This document shows positions 13,101 through 26,675 of a DNA stretch of 64,000 nucleotides, piece after piece; the first letter of the stretch is position 1; each line of letters begins with the position of its first letter. The stretch spans positions 45,466,001 to 45,530,000 of the forward strand of contig JAFFJZ010000002.1 in assembly GCA_018340375.1 (NCBI GenBank), in the 5' to 3' direction. The notes below the pieces were generated by a model. It saw only the letters and a list, made by a program, of their open reading frames with translations, made no database searches and was not told the DNA's origin. The position numbers were made by a program, and so were the translations under genes. This stretch comes from Gonatopus flavifemur (taxonomy: Eukaryota; Arthropoda; Insecta; Hymenoptera; Dryinidae).

Positions 13101-13954
13101 CATCAATTCAACAAGGTGATACAGTTTCGAATATGTATGCGCGCATGCATATTCATCGTCCGATACAGAAGATATCAATCTAGGAGCAGGTGGTCAAAAT
13201 ATCCATGGACCAGTTGAGCAAAATTTATAACATCCAGCATGCAGTCTGTGACAGTACTTTATCTCTTGCTGAATCCTCATGATACTTAACGTTCTCTCTT
13301 CAATTTATATTTTTTCCCTACGTCTGTTCTGTAGTTGAAGTATCATCGACTTTGTATGCTGTTCTCAAATTATAACAATGATGCATGATAATTGAAGTGG
13401 AAGAAACATTAAAGAGGTGCATCCTTTGTGAAGATCCCTGGAACTCTCTAATGCAAATTTGAAGTGAAGGTAACGTTCTTTCCTATGAAAAAAACAGTAA
13501 ATCATACTAGGTCTTGCAAGTTTGATAATCGTCCATATTAATCGTGACAGGTTTATCAACCAAGTTCTCAAATGACTCAATTCTACTCAAGATTCGGGGA
13601 GAAATGAAGTGGCATCGCATAATAGAAAGGTGTTGATTTGAATTTCTCGTGTGATCAACGTGGAAAGTAGTTAGGATCGTTATACGCCAGACTTGAGAGG
13701 AGATGCCAATATTGGATACCGGATAAAATGATGACAACAAATACATGAAAAATGTTTTCAAACACAGAAGGTCCCGAGACGATTGTATTCCCCTCTTCCA
13801 CGGAAAAAATAATTTGGCCACAACAGCGAAGCTGTTAGGATAGACACGAACAGCCATTGAATGAGCTTCTGAAGCTGGTTAAATGTCCGTCCTTGTATGT
13901 GCTAGCTACTTTGCTCCTTTGCTTTTACCGTGTTGTTTTTATTTTTATACGCAT

Positions 13955-13985
<31 letters not shown>

Positions 13986-16900
13986 TATGAGAGATTCCTC
14001 ACTATTTTTTCACGATTCTCTGCAATGATTTACGTTATATTTGAACGATAAATCCATACGTTATATAAAAAAATATTGAGAGACAATAAAAGAGAGAAGA
14101 TATATCGACGAAAGAATGGAATTAAGTCAGTAATAGAAATAAATGAACAGTTAACCTCTTTACGACAACTACACAGATTTTCAAGGCATTTTTGAAGTAT
14201 CGTTCAGGAAGCAACGATTCCTCTATTGTGTTCCAAAGACAAACTATATATCTCTCCGTACAGTATATGAGAAAAAGATATAATATGTCAAGGCATCGAG
14301 CAAAAAAGATTGGGGAGTCTCAACTGGTCTTCTTTTCTTTCCTTTCCGTTTTACTTTTTTTTTCCATTTCTCGTCCCTCTTATATTTTTCTTCGTTGCTA
14401 CCACCGGAAGCCTTTCTATGTTCACGGTTGGTAATCGCGTGATCTAAGGAGCACTCAACTCTTATCTGCTTCTACAATCAGAATCAAGCATTTCACCTCT
14501 CTGATCGAATAGATCAGGTATCCGACCAGAAATTGATCATGTGAATTCGATGATGATACAGCATTATCACTCATTCGATGATGATTGATTAAAGAATTTA
14601 TACAGGTAACATAAACGTACTAAATTGTACCTTGGAGTACCGTGGAGTACTCTTTTTGGAATATTCTTTGTTAACACATTTTTCAAAACATTCCAATTAA
14701 TGTTTATTAAATGTCGTGAGCTTTGAACCATCGAAATTGAATCCACAATTCATCAGGTTTGAACGAATGATCGTGAACTCGTAATTCTACGATGGGAGGA
14801 TTGGATATCAATAACGTACCACATTCCCGGGAAACAACGCAATCTATTGAATACGTGAAAATTATTCACATGAAACACAGATGAAGTGCCGTTCTAGGGA
14901 ATTAGCAACTGTTTGTACGCGGGGTACACAATTTTTCCCCATTTTTATGCATGAAAATACTGCTATATGCAATCCCATTTAACATAGAACAATTTATATT
15001 TGTGAAAATTTAGCTCTTCATTTGTGAAAATGATGCATGTTTGATGCTTTTTTAGTATTTTATATTCTCGAATAATTTATAAACTTCTTAAATCTATCGG
15101 AAAACCTCCATACTTCTACCTTTTACCTCACATTATAGTTGTATTTCAGAATCTTCCCATGTTGTATCGAATCCAATGTTTTTACGGTCTTTGAAATGAT
15201 CAAGGACATCACGTACAACTGGAGCACAAATGATTTTAATATTTATGAAAAAAAAGATTCAGTACTAATAGTAATTCCATCAAAGGGACAAGGATTTCAC
15301 GAGAAAGCCCTCACAAAAGTCTTTCAAACATTCGTCTCGTATCAACCCCGATCATTTCAAAGTTTGCAACAAGAGATTCTAGTTAAATAGGCAATGAAGG
15401 AAGCGTAAATATCGTTTCTGCTTCACGGCAGATCTCTGTATTGCATTGCACGGTAAAGGGATTTCCATGTAACGTTGTTGGAAAATATCCAACTAATATG
15501 ATACGGAGTTCATATATTATCAACTGACTTCATCATAAAATTCTCGTGTTAATGCGTGGTCATAAAGTTCCGTATCGATCTTTGCTCGTGAAATCAGTAT
15601 TGATTTACCTGTGTACCGTACTGGCAGGGAACCTTCCATATCGATTCGAATAAGATCAAATACTTCACTCATCTGAAGATGCATCATGGAACAATTCTGA
15701 AGAACATCTCCCTATATCATGAGAAGAATAATGTAATTAACGAGATGGTAAGGAGCTCGAGTTTCTCCCAGTATTATATTGATTCGACAAGCAGTACCGA
15801 AGTACTGCAAAATTGTTCGAAACTGCATAAAGTATCGAAGGAAAATTAAATGATTACCTTACCTTTTGAACAAAAATCGAATATAATCCATACGTAATAT
15901 GAAATTATACTATAGAATTGAACACGGTGGTAAACGTTCCTTGTCTCTTGGTTTTGCGGTAAGTCATAGAACTGCAAAATCCAGTATCGCCGTTGACAAC
16001 AGCTTGCGGCTACGGCGCTGGCATATGCGAAAAGTCAACTTGCCACGTTGGAGTGGTCGCGAGAGTACTAAGTGATTTCTTGTGTTTCAGACTCGCGCAA
16101 TAATATTCCTACGCCCTGATCTACTCACACATTCAACCTTATATATGAATTCATCACGGTGTATGTATACAAAGAGCGCACAGTCGGGTATTGGTAAACT
16201 ATCTTTGAAAGCCGGAAAGACAAAAGCCAGGTTTGAAACTAGCTCTGCCTCCCTCTCGGAGCTCCGGTGGTGCGAGAACCCGTGTCAGCAGGCCGTGAAT
16301 CACCTGCAAGAGTTCTCAAAGTACAATATAATGCTCGAGAGAACGTCGCGTTGAGATAAAGTAAGAGAAGAAAAAAGGGATCACGATAGAGAGAAAAAGA
16401 AAATTCTTTGCTTTACAAACTGTGATACCATCTGCGGTGGGTTTAATGCGTTTCTATGTATACGAGGAAGAATCGAAAGAATAACAAAAGAATGGAGAAA
16501 AGAGAAAGAAAAGCAAACTGTCAGATTTATTTGATTCAGGAAGGATTCTTTTATCCTGTCCCGGAGTGTATTCATTGAATTAAATCATTTAATATCTGGT
16601 TACTCAAAACTCTTGATCTTATCCAAACAAGCAATTACAGGCTGCTTTGTTGCATTATTCAGTATGGTTTCTTGGAAAATTCTGTCGCTCTCCACCCTCC
16701 AACGTGGTATATCAAGATTGATACAGTAGGTACTTTCGAGATCACAAAGGAAAAGGTACGTTGTTGTAGATTCATAATTATGAACGCTGCCTTGATTCTT
16801 CCCTTCTCTTCAAAATTATCCCAAGTATAAGGCGAATGAAAAATTATTGAACAGTAGGAGTTCACTAATCCGATATCGAATAGCGTATAACATTTAGAAT

Positions 16901-18514
16901 TGGCTGATGTTCGAAATCCTATGGATAACATCCCAACCACGGGAGATCCGAGGATCTATTTGATTACACAAGTTTGGGATGGAGTAATCTTCTCAATGAT
17001 TCTCCATTCGATATTGGTATAGATACTTAAAGAGAGAATGCAAGTGTGAATGAGTCCCCTTGAATTGTGGAACATATGATAAGCGCTATGTAGAAACCGA
17101 TCATACATATGTATCACGAAGGGAAATTAATCATCATCTTCTCTCACTTCTTATTCTCCATCCAATTATCCTCGAGCAGAAATGAAATTCCAGTTCGAAT
17201 TTACTTTGCGGTAGATTAATTTGTTATGCAAGTATTGATGCGAAGATCGATAAGAAATACTCGAGGGAATGGCGAAGGAATAATACCAGCACGTTCATTT
17301 TCTTGTACATCTTCGATACGCGTTTCGTAGTTCCATATTTTTCGTTGCACAAGAGGTCACACGACAGACGAGACACGTTGTAAGTTTTACAGAAGGAAAT
17401 GATTCTTCGTATACTCACCGGGACAATTCGTATGATAGGACACTTGGGTGTTGTCCAAACGCAAGAAACTACGCTTTGTACATAGCGAAATGTGAGTCAG
17501 AAAACTGGAAAGATGTGAATGGAGGGAAAAAAGGAGGGGAAAAGCGGTTGGTTGTCATTAACGGAAAACAAGGAAGCAGGTCAACGAGAAGGGCGGAGTG
17601 AAGAGCAAAATAATGAACGCGTACTTTTTGCTAATTTACTAACGATCTTCTACCAACCTAACTTTTCTAAATGTACGTGTGCACCACATGACTTCGCATC
17701 AATTTACGCAACAATGTGAGGACAAATTCTTTCCACGTTTACCGGGCGTGTTCGTATGGAAGTGTTTTTGAGGACTCCCAGTTTCACTTTTCATTCTCAA
17801 CCTCAGAAGATATCTCTGCTGGTGGATGCGTCGTCGAACGAATTTGTTGAACGATCGAATACTCTCCCTCGAACTTTATTCATTACTTTATTTTATCTTA
17901 TAATAGGGATGATACAGATCATTTCATTCAATCTTGCCCTGACTCTTATGTAATGAGATTTAAATCTTATCTCTCGATAAGATATATTGAATTTTATTCT
18001 GCGAAGATTGAGGTTTGAAGTTCTGTCTACAATAAAGAATATACTTTGTTCGAATTCAGCGTGGGGATAAATATTGTGGGGGAGAACACGATAAGCAATT
18101 GTACTATTTTCTGATGTACCAAGCTTAGCTGCTGGATCTGGTCCACTCAACGATGAATTGCCATTAGAACTTTGGCGAGAAGAAGTCACGTTAATCGGAA
18201 TTGAGGGAAAAGTTTCAAACCAAGATCTGGAAGAATTTAATTGAATCGATCGACCCTGACAGGGTTTATTGATTGACCAGGGTTGCCAGGTACTGAAAAA
18301 AATCTGCAGATTCCTATTCGGAAATTTTCCAAAATTGTCCTCTCCTGATCAAAAAATTCTTCATTAGGTTAGCAACTCGAAAGTTTGTTTTCAGTCATAT
18401 TGCTTCACGGAGGAGAATAAAAGATTGGAAATTACTACATTTTACAGTTACGTGATTGAAAATCGCTTCCGTTACGTGTGCTTGAAGTTTTGTCCAAAAA
18501 ATTTTCGACAGTGT
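10197..18514. other. long stretch without recognisable genes
   Basis: I see only short frames on both strands. A (AG)n tract lies at about 13,954-13,986. A relatively GC-rich block around 16,160-16,350 is open on the plus strand and follows a GTGTTTCAG, but encodes nothing I recognise. Confidence 0.4.
13954..13986. repeat. (AG)n microsatellite
   Basis: A run of AG dinucleotides is interrupted once by AAAG. Confidence 0.9.
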
Positions 18515-18590
18515 GTTTAAATAGTAATTTATCGAACTAATGTTGGACGATTATCTTCTATGATCCTCGATGTCTTCAATCTGTTGATGA
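18515..18590. repeat. single arm of the 31.4 kb foldback family
   Basis: The order TTATCGAACTAATGTTGGAC, GATTATCTTCTATG, CTCGATGTCTTCAATCTGTTGA matches the right arm of the foldback near 31.5 kb base for base over most of its length. It is therefore a partial copy. Confidence 0.6.
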
Positions 18591-18763
18591 CGATTGTAAT
18601 TTTCACGCTTTGTTTCCTCTCAGGGTAGAAACCACAAAAAACTTTGAATAGGTTTGCAAATGTATCAAAGGACGTAGATACTAGAATCGCGGATACTGGA
18701 TTTTTTCGAAGGCTATTAGAAATCTGAAATATTCAGTGTCAGGATAAATTCCAGCGAGTGATG

Positions 18764-18961
18764 CACATTTTGTAGGAAAATAGCAGCATAAGTGACATGG
18801 GATAATTTTTACAACACAGTGTGGTGAAAATTAAAGCTTAATGAATCGAAAAATCGTTCAATTTGGTGCAACTTCACATCACACAGCATGAATTTTTACT
18901 ACACCGTGTTGTGAAAATGATACAATGCCACTTATGCTGCTACTTTAGTACAAGATGTAGT
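18764..18961. mobile_element. foldback element with TAGCAGCATAAGTG arms
   Basis: The left arm contains GTAGGAAAATAGCAGCATAAG, TGACAT and ACAACACAGTGTGGTGAAAA. The right arm is their inverted counterpart with a few mismatches. About 75 bp per arm can pair. No obvious duplication or coding sequence. Confidence 0.7.
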
Positions 18962-19445
18962 AATATTTATCAAGTTCTTTTTCTTTTTTAATCGAACGAT
19001 TTTAATCGAACCTAATTAATATCTCAATTAGACCCCCTTGTGCCTCTAGCTCGCCGGATCCAAGGTTCAGGAGTAGGGGAACGCGGGTTACAAATTATTA
19101 AAAGAACACATTTAATGAGTTCAATACAAATATTTATCAAACGAAGCAATAATATTCTGCGGATGGGAAATATGATCAGAAAAAGAACTGATGAAATAAC
19201 TATGTACAAAGCAATCACTTAAAATTACACGTGCGGGAGGGGTATTTTACAAACATTCATGTATTACAGAGCACTATTAAGACTTTTATCATCGCTAGAA
19301 ACCAGCGAGTCGTAGTCAGAAGTCTTTATTTTCCCGTAGTAACGAGTAGCGTAAATTTGGGGTATTGCTCTCTCTTTCTAGCCAAGACAAAAGTTGAAAG
19401 AAAATGATCAATTTCACCGGGGATGTCTTAAGCCGATTTGACATG
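18962..19445. other. no recognisable feature; GC-rich patch at 19,030-19,095
   Basis: The patch beginning GACCCCCTTGTGCCTCTAGC stands out from its AT-rich surroundings and is open on both strands for about 60 codons. I recognise no product. Confidence 0.35.
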
Positions 19446-19674
19446 CACTGTCAAAAATAATCGGAATTCTCCTATACGTAGCATTCGGAAAATTCCGGTC
19501 ATGGGATGGGGAATCAATTTCCGATACATTTATATGAAATTTCCTATAAATTTAACTGAAAATTCCAAACTTCCCTGTAAATTCCCGGTAAAGTACGGAA
19601 AATTCCTAACGCATGTATGTGTTAATTACTTCCGAACATTTATGTGAAGTTTCCCATACAAATTCTTTACAGTG
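19446..19674. mobile_element. CACTGTCAAAAAT-ended element with GGAAAATTCC interior
   Basis: The left CACTGTCAAAAAT and the inverted right CACTGTAAAGAAT ends are flanked by TG on both sides. Variants of GGAAAATTCC recur in the interior at least seven times. Confidence 0.6.
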
Positions 19675-20005
19675 TGTAGTTCACATAAAAGGAACTCTTT
19701 TGAATAAAGAGACAGACTCTGATTACACTCTATATTTGTCAAACCACCAAAGGATACGCAGCTCGTTACTCGTGAGATGTATTTTAAGCTAGTGAATCGG
19801 TTGTGAATAGAAACCCATAGATAACACAATAATTCGTGAGCCGTTCCAAAAGAGTTCTTGAAGTAAATTCTGGAAGAATTATTTTTCTGAACTCTTGACG
19901 AGTTCTCAAGGAGTTCTTTGAATTCTAAAAGAATCATTTGACAGCTCTATAATAAATCCCTTGTGTGTTCTATAAGAGTATTAAAAGAACACTTTGAGAT
20001 GACTT

Positions 20006-21012
20006 CCCAGGTAAAAATTGACCATGGGCGCTAGGTTGCCGCAAGGCTCACCAAGATGGGCCGAGCCTAGGCTACCAGGCATGGCGCAACTCTGAAATGA
20101 TAACATCATTTCAGCCTCAGCCCATTTGTTTCCACAATCAAGACCCAACACTGGAAACAGGGTTGTGATAGCATATGCCGTCAATGGCAGACCATACAAA
20201 AATTTGTTCGCCAAGGATGAGCCAACGCTGTAGCAATCTTGCGGCAGGGTTACGCCCATCTCATGCCGATGGTCACTTTTATTTTTTATTGTAATTGAAA
20301 ATAAAATAAAAAATCCATTCTATCATTTCGATTGAACGAAATGAATGTCGGAGAATTTCAACATGTAATTTTTCTGATTAGTTTAAACTGATGAATGACG
20401 TAAATCCGGTGGTCCTGGCGTAGAAGTAGGCGGGTCTGGAAACAGATGAAGAATTATTTCTGTCATGGAATCTTCAAAGGAGACTGATATATTGATTGAA
20501 TGCTTGGTTCGCCACTCGCAGGAAACAAGCATCGCTCTGGTGAGAGTTATTGTAATTTGCTGTTTGAGAAGGAAGTTTCACTCTTAGCCAAGCTATTACT
20601 CAAGTCGAGTCAAGCTAACGCCTAAACTGAGCGAGGCCATCGCCTAAGCTGAGCCAAGCTACTGCCCAAGCTGGACCAAGCTACGACCCATGCTTGGTGC
20701 AACATGAGAATCCATTGTCATTCAGAGTTGCCTAATGCTTGGAGTAGTGTCCCGCCAAGCCCTAGAGAGCCTCTGTTGAAAGCATGCGTTTTCCTTCAAG
20801 CAATATTGGTTGAAGGATGGGCCAAGCGTGGCGCAGCCAATGATCAATGATGGATCAACGAAGTCGATTTATGACTTCCCATATTGGTACAATGTTTAGA
20901 CCATTGTCAACCATCCTTGTCCCTACATAGATCGCCCAGCTTTGGCTGGCAGCCTTGCGTCTAGCTATATTCCGTCGTCAGCATTGGCGGAGCCTGAAGA
21001 TTTTTATATGGG
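20006..21012. mobile_element. inner element with CCCAGRTAAAAAT ends and AAGCTTGG words
   Basis: The left CCCAGGTAAAAATTGACC and the inverted right CCCATATAAAAATCTTC ends enclose 1 kb rich in GCCAAGC, AAGCTGG and CTTGGC. TT lies on both flanks. Removing it brings together two stretches of the outer AAGAAC-rich element. It contains a minisatellite. Confidence 0.5.
20586..20700. repeat. degenerate minisatellite, about 22-24 bp unit
   Basis: Five imperfect units of the form GCCAAGCTACTGCCCAAGCT occur head to tail. Confidence 0.7.
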
Positions 21013-21713
21013 TTGAAGGATTCTTCAATGTCCACTTCTTAGAACTCTTACGAAGCTCTGTCCCTGCTAAAGAAGAACTTCCTATGAATTCAATGTACAT
21101 GTTGAATTCCCGCAGATTTCTATGATCGTGAAAAAGCGTTTAGGGAGAATGATTGAGTGATGATGGTTGGTTCGAGTCCATAAAATAAAGAAATATGTAA
21201 TTAGTAATAGTGAATGAGAACAAAAAACTGATCATATATATTTTGTTCCTCACTCGTGTGAATTACAAACATTTTGGCATCCATCGATACTAAAAATTTC
21301 AATGATTGATTTGGTATGATCAATTTTGTAGGTTATATTTTTAAAAAGTGCCTGAACTTCAACATTTTCTGTTAATTGAATGATCATTCGATAAATAAAA
21401 GCTTGATGAACGTAGAAGATCAGATGAATCAATCATTGAATAATTATCCATATACACATAATATGTTAGAATAATTATTATATTTGATAAACACATGAGT
21501 TCCGTGAGAGTTCTTTAATCATTCATGTTAAGAGTTCGCAACGACTTCTGTCAATTAATGGACCGAGCTCGTCAAGAGTTCTATCAACAGGGCATTAACG
21601 ACTTCTTAGGGTGATTGAGAAGAACACTTGTCGATTACTTTGAAATTCTTGATGAATGCTTTTTACAAATGCCGAGTTCTTCAGGAACTCTTCAAGAATG
21701 TCTTGTGTTATCT

Positions 21714-24700
21714 GGCAAGTAATCCGATAATTTTATTGAATCACGATGATTCGATAACGCGATCGTATTATGGGTACGTGACGAGTACTTCCTAATGTAA
21801 TTGGTACGATTCAGGTTCGCCTATCCTCGTCCACCCTTTCTCCCTATGCTACCCAACAAGAAAGAGTACCCTACTCTGTTCTTGTGTCTCGCTAACAGGT
21901 TTCAGGTTCGCCCATCCACTGAAATGCCGTAAAAGTGTGGCTACGTAAAGCCATTACAACAGCTGTTTGTATCGTGAACTACCCGCAACGATAGTTCCGG
22001 ACTCTTGTACCGTTTATTTCCTCCCGAAACACTTCGTTTTATGCTCGGGCGAAGTGCAAGCACTTATTGTGATGCGAACAAGAGTGATCCGTTGGTGTCC
22101 AAGCATCCCTATCTACACCCGGAGAAGAATGATTCTCACCGCGCGCAACGACACAACACCAGTTTCCGCCTAGCTGTTCGATTTAGAACTACAAGCTGTG
22201 GTGGCACTACTGATTCTTCGGGCAACTAGAAAGTATGTTGGTACCGCTCGGTATAACGCATCGATCGGAGCGTGCTCGCTCGATCGATAATGACACAGTG
22301 GACTCGCCACGCATTCACCTGTATGATTTACTAACGGGAGTTGTAGTTTGTTTACAGAATGTGGAGCGACGAGTTTGATTACTTAGTGACTCGTCACATC
22401 CGTGTGGACCATACTTTACACGGGAAAGGATAGATACTAATGACAAGGATACAAGGACAAGCACCTGGATTTTACCAATTTTTCCTAGTCCCTGGTGAAA
22501 ATTTCCGCTCGCCGGATGCGAACTTTGAAACAAATGAAGCGTAAAATGTTCCAATTTTCGCTTCTTTCGCGTTTAAATACTGTTTCATTCACTCTTCCAC
22601 GTCGCTTGATACCCTTTTCACGCTCCCATTTTCACTAGGAGTCCCTAATATCCATAGTTTGAGGAGTATAATCCAGATTATAAAGGAGTATAATGCAGAT
22701 TGTAACGAGTAATAAAAAGTTATTGAAGAATAGTATTCCAGGGGTAAAATCTAGATGCTTGTCCTCATATACTGACCCGTATAATATTTCGTAGATATTA
22801 ATGAGTATTTTTCTCCGTGTAGTCAATAACGGGAGTCTAGCATAGTCGTACATCGCTAGATTATCTTATCAGTCAGTGGTACACCATATTTACACTGATG
22901 ACATGAAATCAATCGTTCGCTATCCAACAAGAACCATACATCAGCTCATCATTGACTCTGTTCATAATACTGAATTTCCTGTACGGGAGAGAAATTTATA
23001 ACACTACCACGTTGATGGTGTAACAGGCATGTGCGCATTTACTAAGTAATCACGTGTTATTGTTTCAAATATACCCACGGAACACGCATCCAATAGTAAC
23101 GGAACAGTGATTGCATATCATTTTGTGGACTAACAATCGAACACCAGGATTGAATCATACAATCCAAATACACAATGATTGATTTTTTAGATACCCTGTT
23201 CTACTCTTCGAGGGCATAGAACCTTCGATGTTGTTCAATCCAACTTGATCCTCAATGAAATTGATAATAATTCAGAATGGACACTCGTAATCAATATCAT
23301 TTACACTGCTGTTACAAGTAAATCAAGTAAGATTGAATTCAAAATTGTCAAAATATTCGAATAACCAAATGGAAGAATTTGAATAACCGATTGAAAAAAC
23401 AACTATTTTAATGCAAGAGTCAACAATAAACCTTCTCAACTCTGCAACTCAGCGTAATACATCTCGTACAATAAAACATCCCGTAGAGTTTATTTGGATA
23501 ACAGATTAACGCAATAATGACAATTGTTTACGATGGCACGCAATGAATTTCTCGAATAACACTCGTCACATCTGTCTGAAATAAACTGGTATGAGTGTTA
23601 TGTTTTTAATGCTTTTTTTCATCTCCTGTTCATTAAGAATGACTGTTTTCTCATCAAATTCGTTGTGGACCATAAAACGATGCTGTGGAATTCGAAATTC
23701 CCCACAAAAGAAAAACAGATATTTCCAAGTGGAGAAATTTCGAAAGCGATTTCAATGTAATTTCTATTGATATACGAAACAACAAGGAGAAAGCACCTGT
23801 GAATGGTGAGTGTTCTCACATTAATGTAAGACCTCAAGCGAAAACAGCATGAACAAGTTTTTTAAAACGTTTTTAAGAGTGCTGGAACGTTCTCGATACT
23901 TTTAAAACCTTTCGTGCTTTCAGAGGGTAAAACGGGAAACTCTCGGTCCATCACTGTTCTTCGTTTTCTTCTCATTCTTCATCCAATTGTCCTAGCGTTT
24001 TCATTTTTCACACATGCAAGTTGAGAAAATCAAGAAATCTATGATTATAGAGATGATTATGAGGGAAAATTGACCGAAAAAGTGATTTGTTTCGGTCTCG
24101 ATACTCATATAATGACTTGATTCCAGTATAATAGCATATCAATAACAACGATACTGAATACATATTGAATGGAATAGTTAGCTCAGCAATTAACAAACCA
24201 TCGGAGACTGAGTCCCCATAGACAGCCTGTATCAATTCATTCGCATCGTTGTATCATCGACAAAATCTCCTGTTTTTGTTATGAATTAGTTGAACTTAAG
24301 GTCACAATTGTGTGGAAATAATGCGTTTCAATTGAAACGGGATTCCAGTACTGTATATCGAATCACTGACAGTACATATCCATAGCATTAGCGAATTCGT
24401 AATTGAAACATTAATTTATGATGCATAACGAGCGCCTAGTAATTAACATGCTCTGTAACCCAGTGTTGGCAAGGTGCGCAATGTATGCATTACTCTGCAA
24501 CACACCCGCATTACATAAATACTCGGCTTCGGTTGGTGTAGTGCAGCGAAGCATCCAAATCATAATACGCGAAGGTGAATGATCTGACTATTATCTAACT
24601 CTTATTGGAGGATTTACATGGAGAATACGAAATCGTTATTCAACGAATTTCAACGGAAATACAAAAACCTTGTACAAATGGAAGAATGAAATACAACATA

Positions 24701-24960
24701 TTTGAAAAAGTTGTTCAAATTGGTTATTTCCCGAGATCCGAAAGCAATTTATTTTCCTGTTATTTTTCCATCTTGGCTCGATTGCAACTTTGATGCGAGG
24801 GATGGAATAGGTTTATTGTTTTTTTAACGAAACAATTGTCATGTTTAAATATATGGTTTTAAAAGTCATATGTATTCAAATTTTCAAACGATATGTCATT
24901 CTTAATTGAATTGAAACACACAGAGATGGGTTGATTGAAATCATTGACTCAAGTGATGTA
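21714..24960. other. no recognisable genes; one near-palindrome and one solo element end
   Basis: A near-perfect palindrome ATCGATCGGAGCG...CGCTCGATCGAT lies at about 22,259-22,288. A right-type end TTTTTCTCCGTG followed by TA is at 22,819 without a clear left partner. A GC-richer block at 21,960-22,240 is open on the plus strand but unrecognised. Confidence 0.4.
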
Positions 24961-24969
24961 ACCAATTCT

Positions 24970-25362
24970 CGTGTGGAAAATAATCCTTGGCAGTAGTTTG
25001 GGCCAAACTAGGCATCCTTATTTTATTTCAGGCCCTGTTTTGGTGACCCTTATAAAGCCTAAAGACAGGATTGTCACGTCCTCCTCTTCAGGGCTTGCAT
25101 ACTATAGTATTCCCAACTTGGGTCCATGTAGAACACCCATGATGAAGCCAAAGCAGGCGCTGGAACTAGGACCTTCAAAAGGATAATGAATTGTTGCGAA
25201 TATTGTGGGATTGAATGAATATTGCAAGGAGAGAATCCCAGGTGGAAACTTTCTAGATTGAAAATTGGGCTATCCAAGGCACTATCTATACCCAGACCAC
25301 TCGGACTTGAGCCCGGACAGGGCCTGGAGTGGGCTGATTTCAATTTCTACTCAGGTATTCCA
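24970..25362. repeat. CAGGCC/GGGCCAAG-rich repeat, possible element
   Basis: The stretch opens with GTGTGGAAAATAATCC and closes with AATTTCTACTCAGG. In between, CAGGCCCTG, GGGCCAAAC, AGGGCCTGGAG and similar words recur. The ends are not clearly paired. Confidence 0.3.
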
Positions 25363-26284
25363 CCCAACATTACTTTGTTCACACATTATCGGACCGTATC
25401 GAAAACCGGAAAAGCCTCATTAAGTTTTGCGATTAACCATACAATCATGTTTTTTTCGATTTTTTGACATTGTTCACCGATAGTGTGAACACAGGAATTA
25501 TGGACGGAATATTTTTCTGTGCGCATATATCGCAATAAATCGATCCCTTCGCATTTTAAAACTTTTTGTTGGAGCAAAAGTTCTGTATAAATTACTATAC
25601 GAATCAAAGCTTCGATCAGATCAGCAGATCTCCAAGATGGCAACTGAGTACTTAAATTGCCATTTATGGTAATCCTCGACTTTGTTGAGAGGTAACAATG
25701 AAAATATATTAAAGACAAACATAAAATTGTGCACATTGAATGAACGAATCAGGATTTGAATCACAGGAATTTTTTCAGAAATTAATGGAACTTGTCAAAT
25801 TTGTTTGTTAAACTCATGTAAGGTCTGTTAATTAATCAGAAATTGGGATTGATTTTTATGTTTGTGAATCCAAGAAAAACTGCATCGAAGAAGGGTTTGT
25901 AGAAGAAAGTATATCACTTGGATATCATTTTTAACTGTCTCCTGAAGTGGATCAAAATTAATTTCTCCCGGGAATGATTATACCGCTTTATACGTTCAAA
26001 ATATAAAGCTGTTTTGACAATAAATGGATTTCGTTACGACAATTTTTTTTGTTAATTCTGTGATACTTATTGTTGTCGCTGCTTGATATTATTTTGTCAG
26101 ATCAACAAGTTTATTGTGAGTTGGAATGACAACCCATATTGTGATTTTGACAAGTGATTTTCAGCAATACAATTCTTGTTAACGGAGCAATGTGCTGTTG
26201 CTGTACGAACAACAAATTATTGCATAACCAGCAATAAAATGTTGACAATTCTTATATTGCTAGTTCTACCATACACATTTTTCT
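25363..26284. other. no recognisable gene; AACAA/TTGTT-rich DNA
   Basis: From about 26.0 kb, words such as TTGTTGT, AACAACAA and TGTTGACAA recur. This may be a decayed element, but I cannot define ends. Confidence 0.35.
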
Positions 26285-26675
26285 CCGTGTGGTGAAATTG
26301 AGGAATGCGTTTCCAGAGAAAATTGAAATCCCAATTTTGGCTGGATTGGAATCTCAGTACAGACAGGATTGAAATTCTGATTCAGGCACAGTTAAAATAT
26401 CAATACGGGTAATATTGAAATATCAGTTTTGGCTGAGTTGAAATGACAGTACTGTCGTCTACGTTTGAATGCCAGTACTTTTTACGTTGAAATGCCAGTG
26501 CCGGCAAAATTGAACGCCAATAATGGGTCTTACGTCAGTCATTGTTATCATCCTAGTATTGGTTCAGTACTGTCAAACGGCCTGGGCCAGTAATGGCATT
26601 CCAAATTCAACAGCACTGGCAGCTATGGCAGCGTCACTGAACCATCACTGGGGCGTTCGTTAATTTCCACATAGG
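26285..26675. mobile_element. CCGTGTGG-ended element with CCAGTACTGG interior
   Basis: The left CCGTGTGGTGAAATT and the inverted right CCTATGTGGAAATT enclose variants of CCAGTACTG, CAGTGCCGGC and CAGCACTGGCAG in both orientations. This matches the element near 7.0 kb in ends and interior word. Confidence 0.5.

Larger units (their letters stand above)
19819..21713. mobile_element. outer element with AGATAACACAA ends and AGTTCTT/AAGAACT words
   Basis: AGATAACACAA at the left is matched by TTGTGTTATCT at the right, 1.9 kb apart. Both flanks of the interior are saturated with AGTTCTTGA and TCAAGAACTC variants (19.85-20.0 and 21.0-21.7 kb). The middle, from 20,006 to 21,012, is a different repeat that appears to be inserted. 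No transposase is visible. Confidence 0.5.

Noticed and set aside
17413..17513. Minus-strand block between CTTTCCAG and GTGAGT, ending in phase 1 like the signal-peptide exon
   Set aside because: Joining it after the signal-peptide exon gives an immediate in-frame stop, and the peptide shows no secreted-protein features. Chance splice motifs are likely.
22638..22819. Complete CACGGAG element ending at 22,819
   Set aside because: The right end TTTTTCTCCGTG-TA is clear, but no inverted left end was found upstream. Recorded only as a solo end.
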